Source: an uncultured Bacteroidia bacterium
GTDB lineage: Bacteria; Bacteroidota; Bacteroidia; Bacteroidales; F082
NCBI GenBank assembly: GCA_902786745.1
Contig: CADADR010000005.1
Location: 123,740 to 187,739, forward strand
DNA length: 64,000 nt
Direction: 5' to 3'
Shown: positions 17,185 to 25,411 of the stretch, one piece after another
How the letters are laid out: each line of letters begins with the position of its first letter
Numbering within the stretch: the first letter of the stretch is position 1
The notes under the pieces: model-generated
What the model saw: only the letters and a program-made list of their open reading frames with translations
Told to the model about the DNA's origin: nothing
The model's database searches: none
Program-made: the position numbers and the translations under genes

Positions 17185-17931
17185 ATGGGATTATTAGACA
17201 ATAAAGTGGCTCTGATTACGGGAGCCGGTCGTGGCATCGGCAAGGCCATCGCCTTGCGTTTTGCCCAGGAAGGCTGCAACATTGCCTTCACCGATATCGC
17301 CCTGAACGATGTCGTCATGGAAACGGAAAAGGAACTGGCTGCTCTTGGCGTGAAGGTTAAGGCATATGCATCCAACGCCGCCAACTTTGAGGAGACGCAC
17401 CAAGTCGTCGACGAAATCGTCAAGGACTTCGGACGTATCGATATCCTCGTCAACAATGCCGGTATCACCAAAGACACTGCGCTGAAGCGCATGACCGAGG
17501 AGCAGTGGGATGCCGTCATCAACGTGAACCTCAAGTCGGTGTTCAACTTCACCAAGGCCGTGCAGCCCGTCATGTGGAAGCAAGCTGGTGGTAGTGTCAT
17601 CAACATGAGCTCCGTTGTGGGTGTTTCGGGCAATGCCAACCAATGCAACTACAGCGCCTCGAAGGCCGGTATCATCGGCTTCACCAAGAGTGCGGCCAAG
17701 GAGATGGGTGTGCGCAACATTCGTCACAACGCCATCGCTCCTGGTTTCATCATCACGGCCATGACCAACGCCCTGCCTGAGGACGTTCGCAAGGCATGGG
17801 AAAGCCTTATCCCGCTGCGTCGCGGTGGCACGCCCGAGGATGTGGCCAATGTGGCCCTCTTCCTCGCCTCCGACCTCAGCTCGTATGTCACGGGCCAAGT
17901 CATCCACTGCTGTGGCGGCATGAATTGCTAA
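17185..17931 (+). CDS. fabG: 3-oxoacyl-ACP reductase (SDR family)
   Basis: 248 residues. Rossmann motif GAGRGIGKA at 13-21, NNAG at 90-93, Ser143 and the YSASK pair Tyr156/Lys160. NADPH-dependent reduction of 3-oxoacyl-ACP is expected. The start at 17185 is chosen over an in-frame ATG at 17146 that overlaps acpP. Last gene of the fatty-acid module, followed by a strong terminator. The ending QVIHCCGGMNC replaces the usual DGG-M tail but is within family range. Confidence 0.93.
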   Translation: MGLLDNKVALITGAGRGIGKAIALRFAQEGCNIAFTDIALNDVVMETEKELAALGVKVKAYASNAANFEETHQVVDEIVKDFGRIDILVNNAGITKDTALKRMTEEQWDAVINVNLKSVFNFTKAVQPVMWKQAGGSVINMSSVVGVSGNANQCNYSASKAGIIGFTKSAAKEMGVRNIRHNAIAPGFIITAMTNALPEDVRKAWESLIPLRRGGTPEDVANVALFLASDLSSYVTGQVIHCCGGMNC

Positions 17932-17962
17932 GAAAACGATTTTTTGAAAACGATAGCAGAAG

Positions 17963-17990
17963 AAAAGCCTCGCCGATTGGCGGGGCTTTT
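17963..17990. terminator. bidirectional terminator between fabG and the LytTR gene
   Basis: AAAAGCCTCGCC and GGCGGGGCTTTT form a 12-bp stem (one T-G pair) with a four-base loop. Flanking A and T tracts allow use on both strands. Confidence 0.9.
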
Positions 17991-17993
17991 CAT

Positions 17994-18881
17994 TTATTTC
18001 TTGTTGAAGGCTTCCAGAACCTTCGCCGAATAGGTCTTGGAAACAGGCACTGAATCCAATCCCTCGCGCTCGAAATCGATGACGAAACCGTCGGCCTCGT
18101 TGTGGAGCACGCTCACTTTATTGATGTTGACGATATAGGAACGGTGGCAGCGCATCAAGGAGCTGGAATCCACACAGTTGTCGGCGATGGTCTGCATCTT
18201 GCAGCGCAGCATGTAGCTGGCGATGGCGCCGCTGCGCTGGTAAAAGACATTGATATAGTTGTCCTCTGCCTTGATGTAGTAGAGGTTGTCGAGCTTGACC
18301 GACAACTTTAGGTTGCCGTTGTTGTCCATCAGGTTGATGATCTCAGTGTGTTGGGGCATCACTTCGTCATCCGACTCCACCGTGTCGCTCTTTGTAAGCA
18401 TGAGTCGCTGTTGCGTGTCTTTCAAAAGGATAACCAAGTCGGTGACGGTGTAAGGGACGCCCAAGGCCACCAAAGTAACGAGGAAACTTTTGGCCAAGAT
18501 GTACGCAAATCCAAAGCTTTCACCTCCTGTTGGCTGTATCTGGAAATAGGAGAGGAGGGTGTAAAACACCGCAATCAGCACGATTTCAAGGAAAAGCCAT
18601 AGGATATAGAACCAAAACGGGAAATGGCGCATTTTCTTGACGAGCCAGGTCATCAGCGTACGGCTGAGGGCAAGAAACAAGGTGCCAGTACCCACAAATG
18701 CCAGGGTGGTGAAGAAATAGCTTCCCTTTCCAACTTGGAACCATGCAGTGGATGAAAACGGAACGTAGGCGGTAAGGAAAACGAGAGCAAACAATGTCGA
18801 GATGATAACGTTAATCGACTGGCTGACAGGCTCTGTCAGACACTCAGGCGTTTGCGTTATCAGTCGTTTTGGGTATTTCAT
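17994..18881 (-). CDS. membrane-bound LytTR-domain transcription regulator
   Basis: 295 residues. Four hydrophobic segments occupy roughly 22-42, 55-78, 88-112 and 125-152. They are followed by a linker and a C-terminal LytTR DNA-binding domain (LYYIKAEDNYINVFYQRSG...LMRCHRSYIVNINKV...PVSKTYSAKVLEAF). Such proteins couple a membrane signal to transcription without a separate kinase. It has its own promoter at 18903-18910 and converges on the fab operon. Its targets are not known; the phased repeats before fabH could be tested. Confidence 0.85.
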   Translation of the reverse strand: MKYPKRLITQTPECLTEPVSQSINVIISTLFALVFLTAYVPFSSTAWFQVGKGSYFFTTLAFVGTGTLFLALSRTLMTWLVKKMRHFPFWFYILWLFLEIVLIAVFYTLLSYFQIQPTGGESFGFAYILAKSFLVTLVALGVPYTVTDLVILLKDTQQRLMLTKSDTVESDDEVMPQHTEIINLMDNNGNLKLSVKLDNLYYIKAEDNYINVFYQRSGAIASYMLRCKMQTIADNCVDSSSLMRCHRSYIVNINKVSVLHNEADGFVIDFEREGLDSVPVSKTYSAKVLEAFNKK

Positions 18882-18902
18882 CGTTTACTCTGGATTGGAC
18901 GG

Positions 18903-18910
18903 CAAAGATA
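18903..18910 (-). promoter_or_regulatory. -7 box of the LytTR-gene promoter
   Basis: TATCTTTG on the minus strand, 21 bases before the ATG at 18881. Confidence 0.6.
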
Positions 18911-18920
18911 CAAAAAAACT

Positions 18921-19400
18921 CTAAATTCCAAATTCCTTCAAGACCTCCCAAACCAAAGAACCTTCAAACCCTTTCTGCATGGCGTAGGCAGCCAGCTTGC
19001 GTTTTTTCTCGAAATCGGAAGCGGCTTTTACGGTCTTGGCCTTTGTTTTTAGGATGTCGATAAGACGTTGGCGGTATGCCTCTTCGTCGGTTTGTCCTAA
19101 GGCTTCATCGATGAGTTCCTTGTCGATGCCTTTTTGAATAAGGTGGAAACGGATTTTGTTCATGCCCCAGCCGCTTTGGTTGACCTTGCCGCGCACAAAG
19201 CTTTTGGCGAACCTCTCGTTGTTGACGAAGCGGTTGTCCAAGAGGTAGTCTAGGATTTTGTTTTTCTCCTCTTCGGCGATGTCGTAGGTCTTCAGCTTGT
19301 CCTTGACATCCTTGACGCAACGCTCCTGGTAGGCACAATACTTGGCCATCTTGTCCAACACTTGGTCGGGCGAGAGCGGTTTGGCAGGCGTTTTCGGCAT
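18921..19400 (-). CDS. recX: regulatory protein RecX
   Basis: 159 residues, helix-rich, with the RecX repeats DQVLDKMAKYCAYQERCVKDVKDKL and FAKSFVRGKVNQSGWGMNKIRFHLIQKGIDKELIDEAL described here by their opening and closing residues. RecX binds RecA filaments and modulates recombination. Its start overlaps the stop of the EIIC gene (ATGA), so it is the last gene of a pncA-EIIC-recX transcript. recA is not nearby. Confidence 0.9.
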   Translation of the reverse strand: MPKTPAKPLSPDQVLDKMAKYCAYQERCVKDVKDKLKTYDIAEEEKNKILDYLLDNRFVNNERFAKSFVRGKVNQSGWGMNKIRFHLIQKGIDKELIDEALGQTDEEAYRQRLIDILKTKAKTVKAASDFEKKRKLAAYAMQKGFEGSLVWEVLKEFGI

Positions 19401-20419
19401 CAGCAGTCGATTTTGAGGTCGCCTTCCTTAATCCAGCCTATCTTTCTCAGTATTAGGCCGAAAATCCATGTTAGGACTGCGGGCAGCACGAAGCAGACCA
19501 AAGCCATGCCTATCCACATGTTCATGCCGCCTTCGGGCATGGCGGTATAGATACCGATGGGGCCGACGAGGCCGCAGGTACCCATGCCGGAGCCGATAGG
19601 GATGTTTTCCAAGTGGAAGATGCAGGTGGAGATAGGTCCTGTGATGGCAGAGGTAAGCAGTACGGGAATCCAGATCTTAGGATTCTTCACGATATTACCC
19701 ATCTGTAGCATCGAGGTGCCGAGGCCTTGTGCCACCAGTCCACCCCAGCGGTTTTCCCTGAAGCTCAACACCGCGAAGCCGATCATCTGGGCACAGCAAC
19801 CTGCGGTGGCAGCGCCGCCCGCGATGCCGCCCAAGCCGATGGCAAGGCAGATGGCTGCCGAGCTGATGGGCAGGGTGAGCACTGAGCCGATGACCACTGA
19901 GACGACGATGCCCATCAATAAGGGCTGCATCTGGGTGGCATTCTCGATGAAAGTGCCTAGGGCGGTCATCACCTTTTGTATGGGTGCACCGGCGAGGTAG
20001 GCCATCAGCACGCCGCTGATGATGACGACGGCAGGGGTCACGAGGATGTCGACCTGGGTCTCTTTATAGACCATTTTGCCCAATTCGATGGCCACGATGA
20101 CAGCGACATAGGCGCCCATCGGGCCGCCCAACTCGTTGCCGGCGATGCCTACGGCGATGGCGCTAAACAGCACCAGACCCTCGCAACCGAGTTTGTAGGC
20201 GATAGCCACGGCGATAGCGGCTCCCGTGGCGGCTTTGGCATATTTGGCGATGGTCACAAAGGCTTCAATGCCCGTCTTGTCGCCCAAGGTCTGGAAGATG
20301 GTGCCGATGAGCAACGAGGCAAACAAGCCCAGCGCCATAGCGCCAAGAGCGTCGACAAAATAGGCCTTCCAGGTCATGTCGACGCCCTTGCGTTGGCAAA
20401 ATGCTTTGAATTTGCTCAT
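19400..20419 (-). CDS. PTS-type EIIC membrane protein (EIIC_2 family)
   Basis: 339 residues with about ten hydrophobic segments and small-residue-rich turns (AKAATGAAIAVAIAYKLG, AIGLGGIAGGAATAGCC). It matches the PF13303-type EIIC family by eye. No EIIA, EIIB, HPr or EI gene is close, so whether it works as a phosphotransferase permease is doubtful; it may be a plain transporter. It lies 7 bases after pncA and overlaps recX. Confidence 0.75.
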   Translation of the reverse strand: MSKFKAFCQRKGVDMTWKAYFVDALGAMALGLFASLLIGTIFQTLGDKTGIEAFVTIAKYAKAATGAAIAVAIAYKLGCEGLVLFSAIAVGIAGNELGGPMGAYVAVIVAIELGKMVYKETQVDILVTPAVVIISGVLMAYLAGAPIQKVMTALGTFIENATQMQPLLMGIVVSVVIGSVLTLPISSAAICLAIGLGGIAGGAATAGCCAQMIGFAVLSFRENRWGGLVAQGLGTSMLQMGNIVKNPKIWIPVLLTSAITGPISTCIFHLENIPIGSGMGTCGLVGPIGIYTAMPEGGMNMWIGMALVCFVLPAVLTWIFGLILRKIGWIKEGDLKIDC

Positions 20420-20425
20420 GTTTGT

Positions 20426-21142
20426 TTATTCAAACTCAATGCCTTCGATGCCGTTTTCCTTCATCAGGTCGGCGAGCTTGGTGTCGTTGTCGTCGACGGC
20501 GGCGAGGCAGTTGGTCACGATGCGGATTTGGTTGGCAGGATAGAAGGCCATCAGGTCTTTGGTGGTCTCATAGACACAATAGTCCGTGGCGATGCCACAC
20601 ACGTCGATGCCTTCAAACTTTTCTTGCTCGATGACGGCACGAAGTTTTGCGCCGCTACGTTCGTTTTGGAAGATGCTGAACTCCTCTTTTTCCGCGAGGT
20701 CACCCTTTTGCATGTAATGGATGTTCGGGATGTTGGGTGTGATGGCCGTCAGCACTTCTTGGAGGGCGGGGTAGACGTTCATGCCTTCGGTGCCTTGCAC
20801 GCAGTGAGGCGGAAACACACCGCCTTGCTCAACAAAAGAGCAGTGGTTGGCCGGGTGGGCGTCTTGAGTGACGATGATCCAACCATAATTCTTCCAAGCG
20901 CCGTCATTCAGTGCCTGGGCGAGGAAGTCCATCGAAGCGGGACCCTTGGCAGTGGCTAAGCTGCCCGTGGTGAAGTCGATTTGCGGGTCAACGATGATGA
21001 GCATACGATTGGGAAGCTCGATCTTTTCGGTTACGGTTTCAGTGGCTTCTTCTTTGACTTCTTCTTTTTGTTTTTTGTTGTTGCAGCCTGCAAAAGCGAG
21101 GGCGGCGATGAGCACGATGGCTCCGAAGATGTGTTTTTTCAT
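20426..21142 (-). CDS. pncA: lipoprotein nicotinamidase / isochorismatase-family hydrolase
   Basis: 238 residues from ATG at 21142. A lipoprotein signal ends at Cys20 (LIAALAFAGC), followed by a charged linker and the cysteine-hydrolase domain. Catalytic residues by position: Asp52 (IIVDPQIDF), Lys146 and Cys189 (GIATDYCVYE). Metal ligands are Asp94, His96 and His100 (TQDAHPANH). This pattern is that of PncA, which deamidates nicotinamide to nicotinate. The unusual point is export: PncA is normally cytosolic, and a lipid anchor would place the activity in the periplasm. Confidence 0.85.
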   Translation of the reverse strand: MKKHIFGAIVLIAALAFAGCNNKKQKEEVKEEATETVTEKIELPNRMLIIVDPQIDFTTGSLATAKGPASMDFLAQALNDGAWKNYGWIIVTQDAHPANHCSFVEQGGVFPPHCVQGTEGMNVYPALQEVLTAITPNIPNIHYMQKGDLAEKEEFSIFQNERSGAKLRAVIEQEKFEGIDVCGIATDYCVYETTKDLMAFYPANQIRIVTNCLAAVDDNDTKLADLMKENGIEGIEFE

Positions 21143-21173
21143 GTCTTTATCTTTTAGATTGTGAAATTTGTTG

Positions 21174-21181
21174 CAAAAGTA
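21174..21181 (-). promoter_or_regulatory. -7 box of the pncA-EIIC-recX promoter
   Basis: TACTTTTG on the minus strand, 31 bases before the pncA ATG. It supports the start at 21142 rather than the in-frame ATG at 21229, which lies in the preceding gene. Confidence 0.6.
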
Positions 21182-21188
21182 GTGAATT

Positions 21189-23012
21189 TTATGATTTGAA
21201 AAGCTTTTTGATCCATTCGGGATGACCAATTCTGCGTAAAGCGTTCTTCACCCACTCGCGGTTCTCGGGTTTGTACCAGAAGAAAAACCGTTGTTGGGCA
21301 AGCTTCTCCTCTTTGGTCTTGGCGCAAAAGACGGGTTCAAGCGTGTATGGGTCGTAACCCGAATAGTAGATTTCGGTGGCTAAGGTCATAGGAGTAGGAG
21401 TGAAGTCTTGGACTTGCTCCAAATGATAGCCTAATTCCTTAGTCCTCACGGCCAAATCAGCCATGTCCTCAAGATAACAGTCGGGATGCGAGGAGATGAA
21501 ATAGGGGATGAGTTGTTGGTTGAGATGCTCTTTCTCGTTGATTTGGTCGAATTTCTGTTTCAACTTCACGAACATGTCGAACTTGGGCTTGCGCATGAGT
21601 TTCAGCACAGCGTCGCTGGTGTGTTCGGGGGCTACCTTCAGTCGTCCGCTGACATGTCGCGTGACCAGTTGTCGGAAGTATTCGTCATAACCCATGGCCT
21701 TGTTCTCCTCGGGCGTGCTGTCGTGCAAGAACAAATCATACCGGATACCCGAGCCTATGGTGGCTTTCTTCACCTTCGGGTTCTTGTCCACCTCTTTATA
21801 GATTTCAATGAGCGGATGATGGTCGGTGTTGAGGTTTTTGCAAACTGAGGGCTGCAGGCAGGTGGGACGAGCGCATTTCTCGCAGAGGCGTTCGTCCTTG
21901 CCTTTCATTCGATACATATTGGCCGATGGACCGCCTAGGTCGCTGATGTAGCCCTTGAAGTCATCCATCTCTGTCACTTTCTCCACCTCTTTTAATATAG
22001 ATTCCTTGCTGCGCGATGCCACGAACTTGCCTTGGTGTGCCGAGATGGTGCAGAAGGCACAGCCGCCAAAGCAACCGCGATGCAGGTTGACGGAATGACG
22101 GATCATCTCGTAAGCTGGGATGACACCGCGCTTGGCGTATTTGGGATGGGGCAAGCGGGTGTATGGCAAATCGAAGGAGGCGTCAATTTGTTCCTCGGTG
22201 AAGGTAGGTAGCGGCGGGTTGATGATAAGACGTTGGTTGCCGATGTCTTGAATCAGCCTAGCGGCGTGTTTTTTGTTGGACTCCTCTTCGATGTGTCGGA
22301 AGTTGGAGGCATATTTTTTCTTGTCCTTGAGACAGACTTCATGCGAAACGAGCTCGATGGTCTCGCCTTCGAAATCGGGAAGTGGCTGTTTCTTGTCTTG
22401 CAAGAAAAAGGTCTGCTTGATGTTGGTCAATTCGCTAACGCTTTTGCCGTCTTGGATGGCCTTGGCGATTTCCACCATGGTGAGTTCGCCCATGCCGTAA
22501 ACACCAATGTCAGCCTTACAGTCGACTAAGATACTGGGTTTAAGGCAGTCGTCCCAATAGTCGTAATGCGTCACACGACGCAACGAGGCCTCGATGCCAC
22601 CAACGACGATGGGCACGTCGGGATAGAGTTGTTTGAGGATGTTGCAATAGACCACCGTGGCACGATCGGGGCGGAAGCCCGCCTCGCCGCCGGGAGTGTA
22701 GGCGTCGTTGCTGCGCAGGCGCTTGTTGGCGGTGTAGTGGTTCACCATCGAGTCCATGCAGCCTGCCGACACGCCAAAGTACAATCTCGGTTTGCCGAAT
22801 TTCTTGAAGTCGCGCAGGTCGTCACGCCAGTTGGGCTGGGGGATGAGTGCCACGCGGAAGCCATTATGCTCCAAAACCCTTCCGATGACCGCTGCTCCAA
22901 ACGCTGGATGGTCGACGTAGGCATCGCCGGTGACGAACACCACGTCAACCTCATCCCAACCGCGCAGGTCGGTCTCTTTTTTCGTAATGGGAAGCCAGTC
23001 GAGCAGAGTCAT
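21189..23012 (-). CDS. YgiQ-family radical SAM protein
   Basis: 607 residues. N-terminal YgiQ segment (DWLPITKKE...DVVFVTGDAYVDHPAFG), then the radical SAM core with cluster cysteines in HRGCFGGCAFC (CxxxCxxC), and the characteristic C-terminal EQVQDFTPTPMT. Length is normal for the family. The chemical reaction of YgiQ proteins is not established. It stands alone, with its own promoter at 23028-23035, just upstream of the pncA operon. Confidence 0.92.
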   Translation of the reverse strand: MTLLDWLPITKKETDLRGWDEVDVVFVTGDAYVDHPAFGAAVIGRVLEHNGFRVALIPQPNWRDDLRDFKKFGKPRLYFGVSAGCMDSMVNHYTANKRLRSNDAYTPGGEAGFRPDRATVVYCNILKQLYPDVPIVVGGIEASLRRVTHYDYWDDCLKPSILVDCKADIGVYGMGELTMVEIAKAIQDGKSVSELTNIKQTFFLQDKKQPLPDFEGETIELVSHEVCLKDKKKYASNFRHIEEESNKKHAARLIQDIGNQRLIINPPLPTFTEEQIDASFDLPYTRLPHPKYAKRGVIPAYEMIRHSVNLHRGCFGGCAFCTISAHQGKFVASRSKESILKEVEKVTEMDDFKGYISDLGGPSANMYRMKGKDERLCEKCARPTCLQPSVCKNLNTDHHPLIEIYKEVDKNPKVKKATIGSGIRYDLFLHDSTPEENKAMGYDEYFRQLVTRHVSGRLKVAPEHTSDAVLKLMRKPKFDMFVKLKQKFDQINEKEHLNQQLIPYFISSHPDCYLEDMADLAVRTKELGYHLEQVQDFTPTPMTLATEIYYSGYDPYTLEPVFCAKTKEEKLAQQRFFFWYKPENREWVKNALRRIGHPEWIKKLFKS

Positions 23013-23027
23013 TGCTTAAATTTGCTG

Positions 23028-23035
23028 CAAAGGTA
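23028..23035 (-). promoter_or_regulatory. -7 box of the ygiQ-type gene
   Basis: TACCTTTG on the minus strand, 15 bases before the ATG at 23012. A weaker plus-strand box, GACCTTTG at 23077-23084, may serve the YitT gene. Confidence 0.55.
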
Positions 23036-23139
23036 ATTATTTCTTGAATTTGTTTCTTTATCTCGAAAAGAATTCCGACCTTTGCAGCCTCTAAAACAAA
23101 CAGAATTTAATTAATCAAATCTTTAAAAATCAATAATTT

Positions 23140-24132
23140 ATGAGTAAGTTTAATGATATAATGAAGGAAATTGGCGATGCTTTGGTCAGCAAAAAGTTCT
23201 GGGTCGAGCTGCTGATTATGACTTTTGGCATGTTTATGACCGGTGTTTGCGTCTATTATTTCCTTGTTCCCAGTAAGTTGATTGTGGGCTCCATCTCGGG
23301 TCTTTCCATCGTGTTGACCAACATTTTCAACAGCATGGGCATCAACATCAGTCTGTCGATGATGATTACCGTCATCAATGCTATCTTGCTGATTTTGGCC
23401 TATCTGCTCATTGGTAAGGAGTTTGGATTGAAGACGGTTTACTGTGCCTTGATTCTCGGTCCCATGACCAAGGTCTGCGAGTGGATCTATCCTTGGCAAA
23501 ACCTCGCCACGCCGAACAGTTACCTTGTCAATATGGGCGTTGCTCCCGACCAAGCTTTCTCGGTGATGGGCAACCCTTGGTTCGACCTGCTCTGCTGCGT
23601 GATCATCCTCAGTGCCGCCCAAACGCTGATGTTCTCCATCAATGCCTCAACTGGCGGCCTTGATATTTTGGCCAAGATCGTCAACAAGTATTTGCACTTC
23701 GACATGGGTAAGTCGGTGAGTGTGGCGGGTGCCATCATCTGCCTCACGGCTTTCGCCATCAACCCCTTCCAGATGGTCATCATTGGCCTTATCGCCACTT
23801 GGATCAACGGCCTGGTGGTGAATATGTTCACGGCTAACCTGAACCAACGCAAACGTGTTTGCATCGTCTCGAAGGACTACGACCGCATTCGCCATTACAT
23901 CATTGACGAACTCCACCGCGGCTGCACCCTGTATGAAGTGATTGGTGGCTACACCAATGAAAAGTCAATCGAGCTGGAATCATTGCTAACCAACGACGAG
24001 TTCTCGAAATTGATGGAATACCTTGGCAAGAACGAAATCAATGCCTTCACGACTGCCGGCAACGTCAGCGAAGTATATGGTTTGTGGGCCAAAGACCGTC
24101 ACCGTGCGAGAAAACACGCCGAGAAGCGATAA
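23140..24132 (+). CDS. YitT-family membrane protein (first copy)
   Basis: 330 residues. Five or six hydrophobic segments (about 18-40, 57-100, 150-175, 195-235) are followed by a soluble DUF2179 domain (RVCIVSKDYDRIRHYIIDEL...LYEVIGGYTNEKSIELES). The segment FLVPSKLIVGSISGLSIVL and NASTGGLDILAKIVNKY are family marks. Function of YitT proteins is not settled. A second paralogue lies at 59626-60570. Confidence 0.88.
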   Translation: MSKFNDIMKEIGDALVSKKFWVELLIMTFGMFMTGVCVYYFLVPSKLIVGSISGLSIVLTNIFNSMGINISLSMMITVINAILLILAYLLIGKEFGLKTVYCALILGPMTKVCEWIYPWQNLATPNSYLVNMGVAPDQAFSVMGNPWFDLLCCVIILSAAQTLMFSINASTGGLDILAKIVNKYLHFDMGKSVSVAGAIICLTAFAINPFQMVIIGLIATWINGLVVNMFTANLNQRKRVCIVSKDYDRIRHYIIDELHRGCTLYEVIGGYTNEKSIELESLLTNDEFSKLMEYLGKNEINAFTTAGNVSEVYGLWAKDRHRARKHAEKR

Positions 24133-24147
24133 TTACAAAAGTTTTCC

Positions 24148-24155
24148 TATTTTTG
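24148..24155 (+). promoter_or_regulatory. -7 box of the pepT promoter
   Basis: TATTTTTG, 23 bases before the pepT ATG at 24179. Confidence 0.6.
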
Positions 24156-24178
24156 TGCCAAATTAAAAACAGCACAAA

Positions 24179-25399
24179 ATGGAAAAGCTTTTAGACAAAT
24201 TTTTGAGATACGTCTCTGTTGAGACAACCTCCGACGAGAATTCCGAATCGCAACCCAGCACCGCCAAGCAACTCAATCTTTTGGGAATGCTTCGCGATGA
24301 GTTGCAAGCTCTTGGCATCCCTGCCGAGTTGGACGAATATGGCTATGTGATGGCCACCATTCCCTCCAATGTCGACCGCGAGATCCCTGCCATCGGCTTC
24401 ATTGCCCATGTGGACACCTCACCGGATGCATCGGGAGCCGACATCAAGCCGCAGATCATCCCCAACTACAATGGAGGCGACATCGTTTTGAATAAGGATA
24501 AGAACATCGTGTTGCGTGTTTCGGAGTTCCCTGAGATGGCGCAATACAAAGGCCAGACGATGATTACCACCGATGGTACGACCCTGCTCGGTGCCGACGA
24601 TAAGGCTGGCGTGGCCGAGATTATGTATGCTGCACAGTATATGATGGAGCATCCCGACTTCAAGCATGGTGAGATTAAGATTGGCTTCACGCCCGACGAG
24701 GAGATTGGTCGTGGTGTGGTGAAGTTTGACGTGAAGAAGTTTGGCGCCAAATATGCCTATACCATGGATGGTGGCGAAATCGGCGAGCTGGAGTATGAGA
24801 ACTTCAATGCCGCAGGTGCCAAGATCCACATCCAAGGCAGCAATATCCATCCCGGCTATGGCAAGGATAAGATGGTCAACTCGATGCTCATCGCCATGGA
24901 ACTCAACGGTATGCTACCCGTGGAGCAACGTCCGCGTTTCACCCAGGGCTATGAAGGCTTCTTCCATCTGACCGAAATCAACGGCACGGTAGAGGAGACC
25001 ACGATGTCGTACATCATCCGTGACCATGACCGCGCTAAGTTTGAGGAAAAGAAAGCCCTGATGACCTCGGTGGTGGAGTTCCTCAACAAGAAATATGGCG
25101 ATGTGGTGAAGCTGGAACTGAAGCACCAGTACTACAACATGCGCCAAGAGGTAGAACCTCATTTCTTCATCGTCGAAAGAGCGATTAAGGCCATGGAGAT
25201 GGCCAACATCAAGCCGAAAGTGCAGCCCATCCGTGGCGGTACCGATGGTGCCAACCTCTCGTTCATGGGTCTGCCTTGTCCCAACATCTTCGCTGGCGGT
25301 CACAACTTCCACGGCAAGTTGGAGTATGTGCCACTCGAGAGTATGATGAAGGCTTCGGAGGTGATTCTGAATATTATCACCCTGTTCCAAGCGGAATAA
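24179..25399 (+). CDS. pepT: peptidase T (tripeptide aminopeptidase)
   Basis: 406 residues of the M20B family. Zinc-site motifs are visible: HVDTSPD, GADDKAG and TPDEEIGRG, with MDGGEIGE and the C-terminal GGHNFHGKLEYVP. It removes N-terminal residues from tripeptides in the cytosol, in line with the amino-acid-fermenting genes nearby (iorAB, hutH, etfAB). Full length for PepT. Confidence 0.95.
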   Translation: MEKLLDKFLRYVSVETTSDENSESQPSTAKQLNLLGMLRDELQALGIPAELDEYGYVMATIPSNVDREIPAIGFIAHVDTSPDASGADIKPQIIPNYNGGDIVLNKDKNIVLRVSEFPEMAQYKGQTMITTDGTTLLGADDKAGVAEIMYAAQYMMEHPDFKHGEIKIGFTPDEEIGRGVVKFDVKKFGAKYAYTMDGGEIGELEYENFNAAGAKIHIQGSNIHPGYGKDKMVNSMLIAMELNGMLPVEQRPRFTQGYEGFFHLTEINGTVEETTMSYIIRDHDRAKFEEKKALMTSVVEFLNKKYGDVVKLELKHQYYNMRQEVEPHFFIVERAIKAMEMANIKPKVQPIRGGTDGANLSFMGLPCPNIFAGGHNFHGKLEYVPLESMMKASEVILNIITLFQAE

Positions 25400-25411
25400 T
25401 AAGCAGCCGGT

